A DNA stretch of 64,000 nucleotides from Adiantum capillus-veneris (taxonomy: Eukaryota > Streptophyta > Polypodiopsida > Polypodiales > Pteridaceae), in assembly GCA_014529385.2 (NCBI GenBank), contig CM043959.1:5326045-5390044 (forward strand). Direction: 5' to 3'. The first letter of the stretch is position 1. Every line of letters begins with the position of its first letter. Positions 47,901 to 63,128 of this stretch are shown here, one piece after another. Position numbers and translations under genes: made by a program. The notes under the pieces are model-generated. The model ran no database searches, was not told the DNA's origin, and saw only the letters and a program-made list of their open reading frames with translations.

Positions 47901-50900
47901 AGATGCACAAGTGTGATCAAGGAGGATGAGCAAGGGCTACCAACAAAGGGGAATGGCTAGAGAAAATTACCAACACAAAAAATCCACGAAACTGGGAAAA
48001 ATATAAAATGTGCAAAGTGCTTGGTGTGCAAACCCTATATGTGCCTACAATCCCTACAAGGAGGGTGAAAGGGTGACCAACACCTGCAATCATGGGTCTT
48101 TGTGCAGCAGTTAAGAGTGAAAGCCATCTGGAAGGTGAAGTTTGAACGAAAAGCTTGGAACAGTTTGTACAAGCAGTGAAAGTAAAGGTCATATTGGCAA
48201 GCTTTGAAAATTGTCTTTAGTTCTTTTGGCATTGCTAACATTATTGACTTTAACTCATCTTTTGTAAACAGAAGCGTCTCTCTTTCACATGTATGGTGGT
48301 CATGCTCCTTTTAAATACATGTTTTGTACACATGTTTTAGCCTTTATTTGACCTTATATCTTCAGATTTTACGGAGGTATGTGCAAGATCTTGGCTAACA
48401 AGCCTTCTTTGAAAAACACAAGAAGAGTTTTGTCAGTAAAGTTTGAACATCAAATCATGCCAAATTTGAAATAAGATTCAAACTATAGCTTTCAGAGAGA
48501 CAGTGTATATTTTGTTAAGTCTGATACATTGATTTTGACATGGTTGGTTTTTCAGGTCAAAGTTCAAAGTTGGATAAATGGGACAAAGGAAGGTGAAGTC
48601 GTTGGAGTGAGTGCACGTTTTGGCAAGCCTATGGAGGCACATGCACGAGAAGCTAGAATCTATGATTTAGAAGCTGCCATCCCGGCTACATGCTGCAATG
48701 CAACCTCCAATCAGGTTATTTTCATCTACAGGACCACTGTGACATAACATCATGGTTTTGAGGAGTTTCTAACCTTCATAAATGATCACTCCAGCTTGAT
48801 GGTTATGCTGCTTTGATCCAAAGAGGCGATTGCACTTTCACAAGAAAGGCAAGAGTTGCACAAGCAGCAGGTGCAACGGCTATGATTGTAGTGAACACAA
48901 AAGAAGGTATCCTACAAGTCAGTATTTAGTTTCTGGATGGGCAATGATCTCCTTTTTCAGTAAATTGACATCACAGTGGAGGATTGGTTACATTCGTACA
49001 CAGTTCTTTCTGTTGATGTATGCTGAGGGTGCGTGTGTGAAGTTTGGAGCCTTGTTCTGTTCCCACTTTTGAGCAAATAGCGTCTCTTGGACAACAATAC
49101 TTCTACTTTCCAATATTCCTGTATACTTGAATCTGGGCCTTTCCCAAATTCATCTAGCGACATATATTAAAAGCACATAAGCATTGATATAGGCAAGGGG
49201 AGGATCAATGAGATGAAACCCTTGAGCGTTTTAAGGAAACATGGATGCTTCTAGTTTTTGTCTCAGGAGGATTGTTTGGATGTTTGTATGTTCACTGACG
49301 TGTAACATCGTTATTCAACCATTAAGTTAGATTCAGATTCTGCCCCAGTAGATTTTTTGACTGGCATTATTTTTTATGCATGCGCAGGAATTATCAAGAT
49401 CTGTGTCAGCTCAAATTAAAATGGCTTTAGAGGGGCCAGAAAACACATTACTCAAATGGTGGTTGTTCTTTGTGCATTTGTAGAAATTGTCAATTTGAGC
49501 TAAAACCCTAATTGAAACTTTTGGATAGAGGATGCGCTGTGCACAACTAGATATAAACGCCAGTTATAAGGTTTGTGCAATTCATCTTGGCGTGTAGCTT
49601 TATACAGATTCATGCTTAGAGCTAGAGATATTGTGGGTCTTTTACTTTGTATGTGGTCTCCTTGTATTGACTGTTTTTTGACCCTTTTTTGGCACCATTG
49701 CCAATCAATTTGTGGGTTTTGCAATGTGGCCTTGGCTGTAGAGACTCAAACGTGTATCTGCCCTCCATGTTTGGATGAGTTGGAGGGCCTGGTCTGCTAA
49801 ATGTCTTGGATGAACTAAATAATATGTTTCTGTTCTATAGAGCTCTACAAGATGGTCTGTGATAAAGATGATCCTGAAACATTTCTGGATATCAACATTC
49901 CTGCTGTGTTGCTACCAAAATCAGCTGGTGAACATCTGGAACAGGCTTTAAAGGCGAAACAACAGGGTATGCTTGCTTCTAGATAAACCCCTTGTTTGCT
50001 TTGGCTGCATCATATTTTCGCAAGTTGCTTTACTTCTGTTAAAAGGTGAAATGACAAGTTGTAATCAAGTAAAGTAAGGGAGCAAGATTCTTATACTGCT
50101 TTGGTTTGCTCCTTGCTATTTTACAGTAAAAGTGCAACTTTATTCTCCTGAGCGGCCGGCTGTGGATGCGGCTGAGTTCGTCCTTTGGATTATGGCAGTG
50201 GGCACTATAACATGTGCCTCTATCTGGTCAGCTTGGAGTTTCTATGATACTGCAGACGAACACTGCAAGCTAGTCAAGGTCTGGTCTTTCATACTGAGAC
50301 CTTCTGAGCCATCTGACAATATATGACAATCACAACTGCACAGACACACGCATGCATACACGTGCATTCACATACGCACACATTCAGTCACGTGCTCATG
50401 CATGCAAGCACACCTGCACGTTGCGTATATGGATAACGTTTTGGAAAGTGTTATTTTTAGTAAAAGCTAGGGGTTCATAGTCTACAAGTTTGTCAAAACT
50501 CGGGGGTTTGCAGATCGTCAGTAAAAGGCTGTGAGCTATCCTTGTGCAGCCGAGTCTAAAAGCCACCCTACAACATGGGAACTTGGGGTTGGGTGCTTAT
50601 GCTTGGATTGGGGTTGCAGGCCTACTGGTGGCCATGCAACGTGTTGTTGCTGCCTTGTACACCAGCCGCCTAGTCATGTTTAGAATAATTATGCTACTCT
50701 CAACCTAATTCTCGATTCGTTTATGTACATGATTCAGTCCAGCCTCCGTAAATGCAAAATTACAATTTTAGTTTTAGCTTTTTCAATGTTGATGCCTGCC
50801 TTGAATTCAGCATGAGGAGTTCCTGGAATTGAGAACTATGCTATATACTGCCTGGAACATCGTGTCTAAACCCATAAAACACATACATGAACAGATGCAG

Positions 50901-53900
50901 AACTGAAAACACAATCAAGTATGTTAGGATTTCCACTCTCCTCTTTAGGATGTCATGGTGCAATGAGAGCTAGTATGGATGACTTGCACATTCTTATTTT
51001 ATTGATTGATTCTAAGTGATGATTGATATACTCTGTAGGAAAATGTTGATGATTTCGATGGTGAGCATGTGGAAGAGGATTCCAATGTTCTTAACATCAA
51101 TGTGGCATCTGCCGTCCTATTCGTGTTCTTCGCTTCAGGCTTCTTGTTCATGATATACAAGTTGATGTCCACATGGTTTTTGCTGCTGCTTGTGATCCTC
51201 TTTTGTATTGGTGGAGTTGAGGTGAGCAATTTAATTTGCGTGCACCTAATTAAGGCACAAATGTCTATGTTTTTTCTTATTGACATCGAGGAGTTGTAGG
51301 CTGTACAGGCGTTCCATGAGAGAATTCTTCTTATTGTATATACCAGATTCCAGTTTTCTTTTGCCCCTCTCATTGCATGTCTCTCTATGTTGTTCTCGCA
51401 TTCTATCCTTAGGTTGTACATTGTAAAACCACACAACCTCCCCCCCCCCAAAAAAAAAGAAAAAAGAAAAAAGAAAAACTGACTCTCAACTTTTTTTTTG
51501 TAGGGATTGCAAACCTGTTCCGTGGCATTACTTTCAAGGTTTTTCCTCTCCTCATAATTATAATATCAAGTTGGGTCTTTGATTGCACATTCACAAGACT
51601 TGATACTGTGTTTATTGGCTCTTATATGAACACTACTACAGGTGGTTCACACGGGCAAATGGACTTTATGCAAACTTACCGCTTGTTGGCCCAGTATCAC
51701 TTTTGACGCTCATTGTATCGCCGTTCTGTATTACTTTTGCCACAGTTTGGGCTGTCTATCGCCATCTGTCATTTGCCTGGGTTGCTCAAGATATCTTGGT
51801 AAGCTTCTTTTTTGCCTAAGGTTTTATCTGGCTTTGTGAAAACGATGGTTTTTAATGTGAAGTACATCAGTCCAAGGTTGTTTTTATAGAAATTTTGGGT
51901 GGTGAAGTTTACACAGTTTCATTTGGCCATGTCCTTGTAAATGAACATCTGGCATGTTTAAGAAATTTGTTCATAGAACTTCGTCTCTTTTTACATCCTC
52001 TTGCTTGTCTATATATGGGGTGCATTTGTGCATAAACGGGTGCACATCCATTCTAGAGTAGATGAATACCTGGTTCTTAAAAGTCACGTCGACAGCATGT
52101 ATTACTAGAAATAAGCATTTTGAGCAAGTAGCTGAGCTACTGGCTATGCTCCAGCTAAACACCGTGAGCAGAATAAGATATGCACTTTGATTTTTGAAAA
52201 AAATTACAGAAGGCAAACTACTTTTCCCAAACAAGGCAAGGGTATGATGTGGTTCTGGTCTCTAAGAAGAAACTGGCTCTTTTGAGAATGCTGTGCCAAG
52301 TATAATTACATGTCTTTGATAGGAGGTCAGTATTGCAAGTTCGAAGTGAGAAAAAAAGAGCTATTAATCACCTGACATGTGAGGTTCCATGTCTTCACAG
52401 AGCGCAATAATTAACAAAGAGCTCAATAGATTAGCATTTCTTGTTGCGTGTACTTGTATTCTCATCTAATGAAAGGCAGCTCTATGAACGTCCGCAATTT
52501 GCGCTGATGATGTGGCAGTTGTACGGATTTCCGAATTTGGTGCTAGCTGCTTTTGGAAGGCAAGATGCTTTTTAGAACTGGACGCTTTTCATGTACTGCT
52601 TTTGAATAGGCCCAGGGCCTTTAAATGTGCCATGGACTCGGTCTCTGGCACGTCTCGGCGTGGGAGTGTAGAGGACAAAGTACCGGCTTGTATTGAGCTG
52701 AAACAATGTAAAGGAATATTGAAAGGGACGCCGGGGTTTGGGGACCGTGCTCTCTTAGGGTGGAACTCCACTACTCCCCTTCTCGTGTGTCGTGCATCTC
52801 TTTCAGTTCAGTTGTTTTTGAAGCGCTTAAAAGTTTTCTTTCTCGTCAGCACGTGGTGTCCGTCCTGTTGTTGGTACCATTTAAGAAACCAACTTTTGAA
52901 ATCCCTCCCATTACACATGTTCTCAACTTCCAAACGACGCATAGCACATTCATAACACTTGTGATTGGCTGGAACCTCTAGGCCAAGGTACTTAAAGCTC
53001 TCAACAACTTCAAGTGTCTCATTGTTGTATACAATGCATTGCTTCTCCTTATGGTTGGTTTTCACAAGGATAACTTTTGTATTGGATTCATTCACAATTA
53101 TCCCACTATGCAAGTGAAAGTTCTCAAGGACAACCATAAGCTTTTGTGCATCTTTTGAAGTGTGTGACAGAAGCACTACATCATCCACATGCAACAAAAG
53201 CACGATCAGTACATTGCGAATAGTAACCTCTTCAATGCCTGTTTGCATAAAGTTAAGTGTCATTAGTGCCAATTGATCAATGCATAGATCAAAGAGAGTT
53301 GGTGACAACGGATATCCTTGTTTAACCCCAATAGTGCTTGCAAAAATTATTATAGTCCGATAGTTATTTACATTCTTTACATCCCATCCTTTATGCAAAA
53401 GCTTGATCCAATTAGTGCTCCAATCACAAGGCATACCATTTTGAAGTGCAAGGTTGAACACATCACAAATCCAATCATGTGATAAATCTCCCTTCCATTA
53501 AATCATTTTCAGCTTGATACCTTGAAGATCTCCCTAGTTTACAAGTGGCTAACTTTGCAAGCCCGCCACACACATCCTTAATTTTTAAATTAGGGGGGCG
53601 TACATGGGAGTGAACCATAAAATGACATCTTTCCGGCATTTGGTTGCTCATATAGTTGCCTACAATGTGCGTACATATCCACAAGACGCAAGTTACCAAA
53701 ACTCTCATTCCGATTTTCCTACAAGTTTCTCCAAAATCTTTCACATGCACGCGCCTTTTCTTCATGTTCTTCTCTTCTTTTGAATCAATGCCTTGTATGC
53801 ATGCAAATGACTTTGATAGTTATCTTTGTCCATAGTTCCATCTAACTTTATCAAGGACTTTCGAGCATCTTGACACTCTTTATCAAACCACCTTTTGCGT

Positions 53901-56900
53901 GATCTACACCTTTGTTGATACCATAGACATGCTTTATGGCAAAGCATTCTTCGGCATAAGAACAAATAACTTTCTTGAAAGCTTCCCATTTAGTTTACAA
54001 TGGTGCATCATATTGGAGCTTTATCATTCATAACTTTTGCTCAATCATTTCAATATACATTGGTGCCCATTTGAATTACTTGCAAACAAATAACTTTTCT
54101 TCACTTTGGTTGAGATTTTTATACTTGATTGTTTCTCCACATGTAAGGTCAATACATAATGTCCGATGGTCTGATTCTGAGGTTCATTGACCAAGTGTAA
54201 AACTCTTCATGTGATACATGATGGCTTTAGAGAGTAGCATATAGTCAATCACACTATCCCCATTGTGTGTTCTACATGTAAATTTATCGGTTCCTCTCAA
54301 TAAAGATATACCATTGACAATGAGCATACCCGTACTATTACACGTGTGTAAAAGTAGCTCTCCATAGTGATCCAGATCATTTTCATCCTTTGAAGTACGA
54401 TCATACAAAGTGAACTTTCTCCAACTCTCTTGAAATGTATGGCATATCAAATTGTTGTCTATTATATTGTAACGTTTTTGTGGGGGCATTCATATCCCCA
54501 AAGACAATAACATCAGCATTGCCGTTAAAACAAGCAATGTTCTTCTCTAAATCAACAAATGATTGATCTCTATCCATGCAAGCATAAAAAGGGGAATCAT
54601 TATGAGGAATGTCGCAACTGGCTACAAAAATGGGTTCTCTTTTTGGTATCATTATTTTCAGCCATACATAACATTTATGCTTGTCATTCACAATTGATAC
54701 AAAATCTTCCAACCCTTTCTTAATCATATATGTTACCCCTCCTTGTCCGCTTCGTTTCTTGGATTCTTTGACCCCATCAATGAATGTACATTGTATTCTT
54801 CGAGCCCAGTAACCCTTTGTGCATGATGCTCCCAAGTTTCAACAAGTACAACATCGGCTTTGCTAGCTAGTTCATCTATGCCAATCCTACTCTATGTGCC
54901 CCATAAACCATAACTCCTGACATGCCAAAGTGGGTTTTGAAGAATCTTCAATAATGACGGCAAGAGAAGGTGTCACAAAACGGGAGCGTACACGAGCACT
55001 TAATCTGAAAAATAAAATACTTTGCAAATGTGAGAGAAGGGAGAAGATCGACACAGTATTGGGGACCAGAAGATGGGCTGGTCCCCCCCCCCCGGTTAAG
55101 AGTATTCTTTATTCAGGGAGAATTCATATACAAGCACGAGAACCCGAGGAAACCCCTATGTTCTGTAATCTTAGACCCGAAGGTTGTTCTTTCTCGTAAA
55201 AGGGCTTGGGCACAAGGCCGTTCTTTCCCGTAAGGGACTTAGGCGCAAAGCCGTACTTTCCCATAAGGGACTTAGACGCAAAGGTCGTACTTCTCGTGAG
55301 GGACTTCCCGTGAGGGAGGATTCCTGCGAAACAACCACACAAAGCAATACTCGCGATGTGTAAACGACAAATTATACCTATTGCTCCTCGCTCGAGAAAG
55401 CGACTTCTGCACTCCGTCGTCACACGAACTCTCGCAGATTTCCGTGGCCGGTACTTGCTCCAGAATCCTCAGCGCTAACTACTTCTGCTGCTCTTGGCCT
55501 CCTAAAACTGGAACGCTTGCTGCCTTTTTATAGGCCTGAGCACCCGGCGGAAATAGGGCACAAAAAGCAGAAGCTTTGGCGCTTCTAGAGAGAGGAGAGA
55601 GAGAGCTCGCCGTTTTTGGCGCTTCTAGAGAGAGGAGAGAGAGAGCTTGCTGTTTTCAGCCCTACGTAACTTATTAGCGCTGGTTTTTCTTTTTTAGAAG
55701 AGCCTTGCTTTATTTTATTATAAGAGGGCTGGTCACTTAAAAGTGACCGGCCACTTTATAAAATAAAGTGTGAACGTGTTCAAACTTTAAAAACCACTCA
55801 GTGAGTTAGAAACAATGCGACACAAACACATTCCAGGCGTCCCCGGGTGCAGAACACGACCACAGATGCAATGCAGACACAGACTCCTGGCGGGAAAGCA
55901 TCTGCCCTCCCGCGAATGTTCTTGCTTTTCGTAAAAAGCTTCATTGAACCCATCTTTATTCTTGTGCTTGCGTTCTTACGCGTATTTTCTTACTCAGTTT
56001 GGATTTCCTCCTTAGCCTACGGAATGCCCCCTTACTGATGCACCCGTCACCCATCATGTGACGCATCAGGGGCACTCGTAACCCGGTCCTTTTCACCTAC
56101 TTACGGAAACTCCTTCGCGATGTTTACTGTCACCCATCAAATAACACATCAGAGTTGTCCGTTCTTGATGGCACTTCCTGTAGCTACAATCTTTTAATAG
56201 TTCTTAGTGTACACAATAAAATATCCTAGAAAAAGAGATTAATCATTAAAAATAATTAAGAAAATAGTCCAATTAGCAACATCCCTGTGGCTTCTAAACA
56301 GTTGACCTCAACTGTAGTGCTTGGACATATGTCTCCAGTATCTTGGGATAAGCTGCTAATTCCTCTTGTGTCATCCACTGAGCATCTAGATTCGAATAGT
56401 TCTTAAACTTAACCAAATACTTCCGTGTTATTTTTTCGGACTTGAGGGGCCGCTCCTGATGACTTACTATCTGCTCCGGTTGGAGTATTTCTTCTGTTTC
56501 CTCAACCTCAGGAGGTTCCTCAGCACTTGGCTGACTCGGAGGCGGTCCCACACACGGCCGGAGTAAACTGACATGGAACGCATTATGGATCTTTCAATTA
56601 GGCGGTAGCTCCAATCGGAAGGTGACATCATTCACTTGCTTAGTGATCTTAAACGGCCCATAATAACGGGTAGAAAGTTTTACCACCTTCCCCTTATGAG
56701 ACGCTTGTTTCTTAAGTCGCCTTCTCAAACTTGAGTAAGACTAACTGTCCGACTGTTAAGTCTAGATTCCTCTTGTGCTTGTCTGTAGCTTTCTTATGCT
56801 TTTCCTGAGAGCGTAGAATAGCTCTCCTAACTTGCCCGTAGGCTGTGTCCAAATCCCGGACAAATTCATATGCTGCAAAGATCTTATCCTTAGTTAAAAG

Positions 56901-59900
56901 GATCGGTGGAAGCAAAGGCTTACCATAAAGAATCTCAAAAGGTGCTTTCCCCGTCGATGAGTGTATGGTATTGTTATACGCATACTTGACAAGGGGCAAA
57001 TACTTCTCCCAGTCAGATTGCCGGTCTGAGACATAAGCTTTTAACATATCCAATACTGTGGAATTGGCTATCTCACTTTGCCCGTCCGTTTGAGGATGGT
57101 AGGCAGACGAAAAATTCAACTTCGCACCAAGATTATCCATCAAGGCACGCCAAAAATTTCTTGTCATGCGAGGATCTCGATCACTCACAATAGACTTAGG
57201 CATTCCATGATGCTTAAAGATCTGTGCTAGAAAGACCCTAGCCATATGATCTGCTTTGATCGTTTTCTTGACTGGTATAAAGTATGCTTGCTTGCTAAAC
57301 CTGTCCACAATGGTCCAGATTGCGTCATTTCCAATCTGAGTTCTAGGGAGGTCCATGATGAAGTCCATGGCAATACTTTCCCAAGGTTCATTAGGCACAG
57401 GCAATGGTTGTAGCAACCCAGGCGTCTTATGCCGATCATACTTCACTTTTTGGCAAACCAAGCATTCCCTGACATACTTATCAATGTCTGCTTTAATGCT
57501 AGGCCAAAAGAAATATCTTTCCATTGCTAAGGTCGTAGGGAGAATACCCCGATGATCCGCATAAGGCGAAGCGTGTGCTTCATCCATGATCTTCTTTCTT
57601 AAGGGTTCTGCAACACAAATGGCCTGATGGTGGTAGAGATAACCATCCCGAATGGAATAAGGGAACTCATTCTCTCCACGCTATAGCTTTCCCCAGATGG
57701 TGGAGAAGTTTGGATCATTTGGATACAAATCCGGTAGTGATTCTAATTCTTGGTGATACACCGAAGTGATAGCGTTCACCCTTGGTCGCCGAGAGAGTGC
57801 GTCTGCAACCACATTCTTACTCCCAGCCGTGTGAAGGATCTGGAAATGAAACATAGACAAAAAGTTTGCCCATCTCTTCTGCTTCTCAAATAGTTTCCTT
57901 TGCGTAAGAAAATACCGCAAACTCTGGTGATCAGTCTTGATCACAAAATCCGCTCCTAGAAGATAGTGCTTCCAGTTGGATAAGGCGTGAATCACAACCG
58001 TGAGTTCCTTTTTGTAGATTGATGCATGCAACTCTGCATCCTTAAGCCGTCTGCTTTCGTAGGCCACTGCATGGCCTTCTTGGTTTAACATTGCTCCGAT
58101 GCAATCGCCTGAAGCATCTGAGTGAACCTCAAATGGTTTCCTTAAGTCAGGCACTATCAAAATAGGTCCATGGCTTAGCAAGTACTTGAGCCGATCAAAA
58201 GCTCCTTGTTGTCTCGATCCCCATCTGAAAGGAATCTTCTTCTTTGTCAAATCATGAAGTGGTCCTGCTACATGAGCAAATCCTCGGACAAACCTTCGAT
58301 AATACGAACATAATCCCAGGAAACTACGTACATCATGTACCGTAGTGGGAATAGGCCAATCTTCTACCACTCGGATCTTGGCAGGATCCATACTCACTTG
58401 ATTGTGAGAGACTATATGGCTGAGATAGTGCATCTCTGAGAGAAAGAACTCGCTCTTCTTTGCATTCACATGCAACTCATGCTTTTGCAATTCTTGAAAC
58501 ACTAGGTCCAAGTGCTTCCGGTGTTCCTCTTCTGACTTAGAGAATATGAGTATGTCGTCAAAGAATACTCCCGTAAAAGATCAATATGGGCTGAAAATGC
58601 GGTCCATCATGCGATTGAACGTCGCAGGAGCATTGGTCAAGCCGAAAGGCATTACCAAAAATTCATATAGTCCAAAGGTTGTGCGGAAAGCAGTCTTATG
58701 GACATCCTCAGGGGCGTTCCGGTATCTGATGATACCCACTCTTTAAGTCTATGCGACTAAAGACACTTGCACCCTGCAACTTATCAAGTATATCATCAAT
58801 CCGAGGGATCGAAAAGCGATTCTTGATCGTGATCTTGTTTAAAGACCTATAGTCTATGCACATTCGAAACGTGCCATCTTTCTTCTGCACCAATAGAACC
58901 GGAGAGCAGTAGGGTGAAGCACTTGGCCGTACTAACCCTTTCTCTAGAAGCTCGTTGACTCGCTTCAAAATTTCCTCTTGCTGAGCAAGACTCACCCGAT
59001 AAGGGGGTTGATTGGGAGGCGAGCTACCCGATATGAGATCTATGCGGTGATCTTCCTGGCGTACCGGAGGTAGTTCATCAGGGAGTGTTTCCGTGAAACA
59101 ATCTTTGTACTTTTCAATAAATTGAAAACGCTTAATGTCCAGACTAGAGAGTGAATCCCCACTATTTTTATCCTTCTCACGTGCAAAAATCAAGTAAGCA
59201 GAAACACACTTCTTCATTTCTTTCTTAATGGAGATATGACTTACAATTGGGAACTGCCAATCTCCTACATCAGCATGAATCTTTATTTTCTTACCCCCAT
59301 GATCAAAAGTGAGGGTCTTTTCCACATAATCGGGGATAGGTGTCATGTGCAAGTGCCATGGCATACCCAGAATGATATCACATCCCTCGATGGGTGCCAT
59401 CAAAAATGATTCGCGGTCCTTGTACTCGCCAATCCGAAGATTGAGCTGTCCTTGCACGGGAGTTGCATTGGTTGTTAACCCCTGAATGCCGATCCGGATG
59501 TAACCGGTGTGCCAAGCTGAGCCGGTGTGAGGCACAAACGTTCTGCAGTATCCAGGGAGATGAAGTTATCCGTGGATCCTGGATCATAAAGAATCAGTAC
59601 TCGCTGGTTGTTCAAAGACCCCCAGCCCTTCAGAAGCTGACGCTTCCCTTTCTCCGTTTCTGTGTTTCCTTGAACATGTGGAATAGAGTTCGAGCTTGGT
59701 GGAGCGGGTTCCTTCCTTGCTTTCTCTTGCCTTGTAGAGGCTTGTTCTTGTCGTTGCTGCTTTAGCGGGCAATCCGGTTTCATATGTCCTTTCTCACCAC
59801 AGTAGAAGCATCTTTCTTCCTCTCTGAAAGTTTGAAGTTGAGTAGGAGAAAGATACTTAGTTCGCTTGCCATTGCCCTCTAGCTTCTTAGAATGATCATA

Positions 59901-62900
59901 GTCCCTAGATGGAGGACATTTTCTTCCTTTGCCCCCTTGGTCATCGTAGACCCCTCTTTGTCTTGCACGGTAAGTGCTATGCTCCATTTTTCTGGGCGTC
60001 CCAGTTGAGTGCAAATCCTCAGCAATGATTGCTGACTCCATCATCCTCTGAAGAGTGTCATGCGGATACGCTTTCATACTCTTTCGAAGCTGCGGTTGGA
60101 GACCCGCTTCGAACTTTTGTTTCTTTTCCTCGTCGGCAATCTTCATGAAGGGAGTGACCTTCAGAAGAACCGACCAATACTTGTCCACATAGGTCGTGAC
60201 TCTCTCATGTTCCTTTTGGGCGAGCCAGTCCCATTCCTTTTGTATGTCCTGCTCGAAGTCAGTTCATAAAATTCAGATTTGAATCTCTCCCAAGTTCTGG
60301 CCTGAGAACCTTCTAGAATCTTGGCTAACCACCAATTACTTGCCGTTTCCTTGAGGTGCATCCCCACATGGCACAATTTGGATCTTTCTGTGAAGTGCCC
60401 ATTGGTAAAGGCGACTTCAAAGTGTCTGATGAAGGACAGTGCTTTGGAGATATCTCTCCGTCCGTTGTAGGTTTCGAACTTGATGTCCTTGTCGCCCGAT
60501 TTGAAGACTCTCATGCGATGTTTAGACTTGCGACCATGCTTCTTGAATCGTGGCTTATCTTTGGGTTGATGTAGGGTAGTAGTAGTAGCGGCTTCCTTCT
60601 TCTGACGAGACGATCGAGAAGTAGAAGTATAATCAGGAGAGTAAGATGGAGATGAGATAGAGATGTCCTTGCTCTCGTCTAACAAAGAGAGCGCTTTTTC
60701 CTGGCCTTTCCTTGGAGTAGGCCGTTCATTCCGATCCGAAGATCCTTTGTGCACCTCGGCACGTTCTTCTTCTCTTTCCTCTTGTGGTCTCACGCCAACA
60801 GTGTGGTCTGGATGCCCGGCTGCATCGGTTCCATTCGTTCTCTTCATTCCGCCCAAGAGCTTTTAGACATCTGGCAGTAGTAAGATTTGTTGCAAATCCT
60901 CAAGCTGAGCTCGCACTTGTTGAAGCTCCTCTTCAACGCTTCTCCCTTGGCTCGACATGGTTCTTCCCGTTCTTCCCAGAATCGTCCTTCTTTGCAGAGA
61001 AAGAGAGGAGTCCGAGCTCTGATACCACTGTCACAAAACGGGAGCGTACACGAGCACTTAGAAATCTGAAAAATAAAATACTTTGCAAATGTGAGAGAAG
61101 GGAGAAGATCGACACAGTATTGGGGACCAGAAGATGTGCTGCCCCCCCCCCCGTCAAGAGTATTCTTTATTCAGGGAGAATTCATATACAAGCACGAGAA
61201 CCCGAGGAAACCCCTCTGTTCTGTAATCTTAGACCCGAAGGTCGTTCTTTCCCGTAAAAGGGCTTGGGCACAAGGCCGTTCTTTCCCGTAAGGGACTTAG
61301 GCGCGAAGCCGTACTTTCCCGTAAGGGACTTAGACGTAAAGGTCGTACTTCCCGTGAGGGACTTCCTGTGAGGGAGGATTCTTGCAAAACAACCACACAA
61401 AGCAATACTCGCGATGTGTAAACGACAAATTATACCTATTGCTCCTCCCTCGAGAAAGCGACTTCTGCACTCCGTCGTCACACGAACTCTCGCAGATTTC
61501 CGTCGCCGGTACTTGCTCCAGAATCCTCAGCGCTAACTCCTTCTGTTGCTCCTGGCCTCCTAAAACTGGAACGCTTGCTGCCTTTTTATAGGCCCGGGCA
61601 CCCGGCGGAAATAGGGCACAAAAAGCAGAAGCTCTGGCGCTTCTAGAGAGAGGAGAGAGAAAGCTCGTTGTTTCTGGCGCTTCTATAGAGAGGAGAGAGA
61701 GAGCTCGCTGTTTCTGGCGCTTCTAGAGAGAGGAGAGAGAGAGATTGCTGTTTTCAGCCCTGCGTAACTTATTAGCGCTGGTTTTTCTTTTTTAGAAGAG
61801 CCTTGCTTTATTTTATTATAAGAGGGCTGGTCACTTAAAAGTGACCGGCCACTTTATAAAATAAGGTGTGAACGTGTTCAAACTTTAAAAACCACTCAGT
61901 GAGTTAGAAACAATGCGACACAAACACATTCCAGGCGTCCCCGGGTGCAGAACACGGCCACAGATGCAATGCAGACACAGACTCCTGGCGGGAAAGCATC
62001 TGCCCTCCCGCGAATGTTCCTGCTTTTCGTAAAAAGCTTCATTGAACCCATCTTTATTCTTGTGCTTGCGTTCTTATGCGTGTTTTCTTACTCAGTTCGG
62101 ATTTCCTCCTTAGCCTACGGAATGCCCCCTTACTGATGCACCCGTCACCCATCATGTGACGCATCAGGGGCACTCGTAACCCGGTCCTTTCCACCGAACT
62201 TACGGAAACTCCTTCGTGATGTTTACCGTCACCCATCAAATGACACATCAGAGTTGTCCGTTCTTGATGGCACTTCCTATAGCTACAATCTTTTAACAGT
62301 TCTTAGTGTACACAATAAAATATCCTAGAAACAGAGATTAATCATTAAAAATATTTAAGAAAATGAAATTCCACGAATAACAATGTTCTTGGAATGTTAC
62401 TCCCGTTCCTTCAACTCCTCTACATCCACATCCTCAACATTCTTTGTTTGAGCCATAGCTTGCACGAGAGAGGAATTGAAAACATTGCTACCACATACAT
62501 CAATACAAGACTTGTTTGTGCATACATTTTTCATCTCGCATACATCACAACTCATGGTGTCAAATTTGTCCTCTTTTAATACATGATCATGCACTCATTC
62601 AAAGCATTCAAGTCCGTGTTTGCATCTCAAGTGTCTTGTTGAGATTCTCATTGTGAAAAACAGAAACCCTCAGCGTGCCATTCTCCATTGCAAGTGCCCG
62701 TAAATCTTCACCTTGCTTGTTTATGGTCTCTTACAATGGTACCAAGTATGCCATTATCATGGTTTCCAATGTCGTTGACGGAGTAGTTGTGTTGCTATCC
62801 CCATACTAAGGAGATTTTGGATCATTTTCTACAATGTTGTGGACTTGTTGAAGAAGAAGAATGCCGGAAGACATTGTATGCAAAACAAGAGATGATAGTC

Positions 62901-63080
62901 AACTTCACTGAATCTATTCACTTCAGAAATGCTGCTGCAGAAAAGCATTTCATTGCTCAAGAATTTTCTGTTTTTACATCAATGCGTAGAGGGCGTTGTG
63001 CTCTTCGATTGAGGCTATAGATCACCCAAATTAAAGTTCGGATGAAGAAGTTATGATCAAAATAGTGAATGTCAAAAACG

Positions 63081-63128
<48 letters not shown>

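Larger units (their letters stand above)
54971..62364 (-). mobile_element. Ty3/gypsy chromovirus-like element H (minus strand) in intron 8
   Basis: LTRs 54971-56281 and 61029 to about 62364, iMet primer site, and gag, protease, reverse transcriptase, RNase H, integrase and chromodomain-like tail on the minus strand. Inserted in a LINE: endonuclease lies on the left, ORF1-like sequence on the right. I found no target duplication, and the outer end of the 5' LTR lacks about 17 bp. A few stops and frameshifts; fairly young by LTR similarity. Confidence 0.93.

Noticed and set aside
58540-58575. FFDD instead of YxDD in element H reverse transcriptase as a novel variant
   Set aside because: VFFDD is a usual wording in plant chromoviruses.
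62365-62382. Setting the 5' LTR end of H at 62382 (reads ...AATAACA)
   Set aside because: This stretch reads as LINE ORF1 (KNIVIRGIS) on the minus strand and no duplication follows, so similarity to the LTR end is probably chance.
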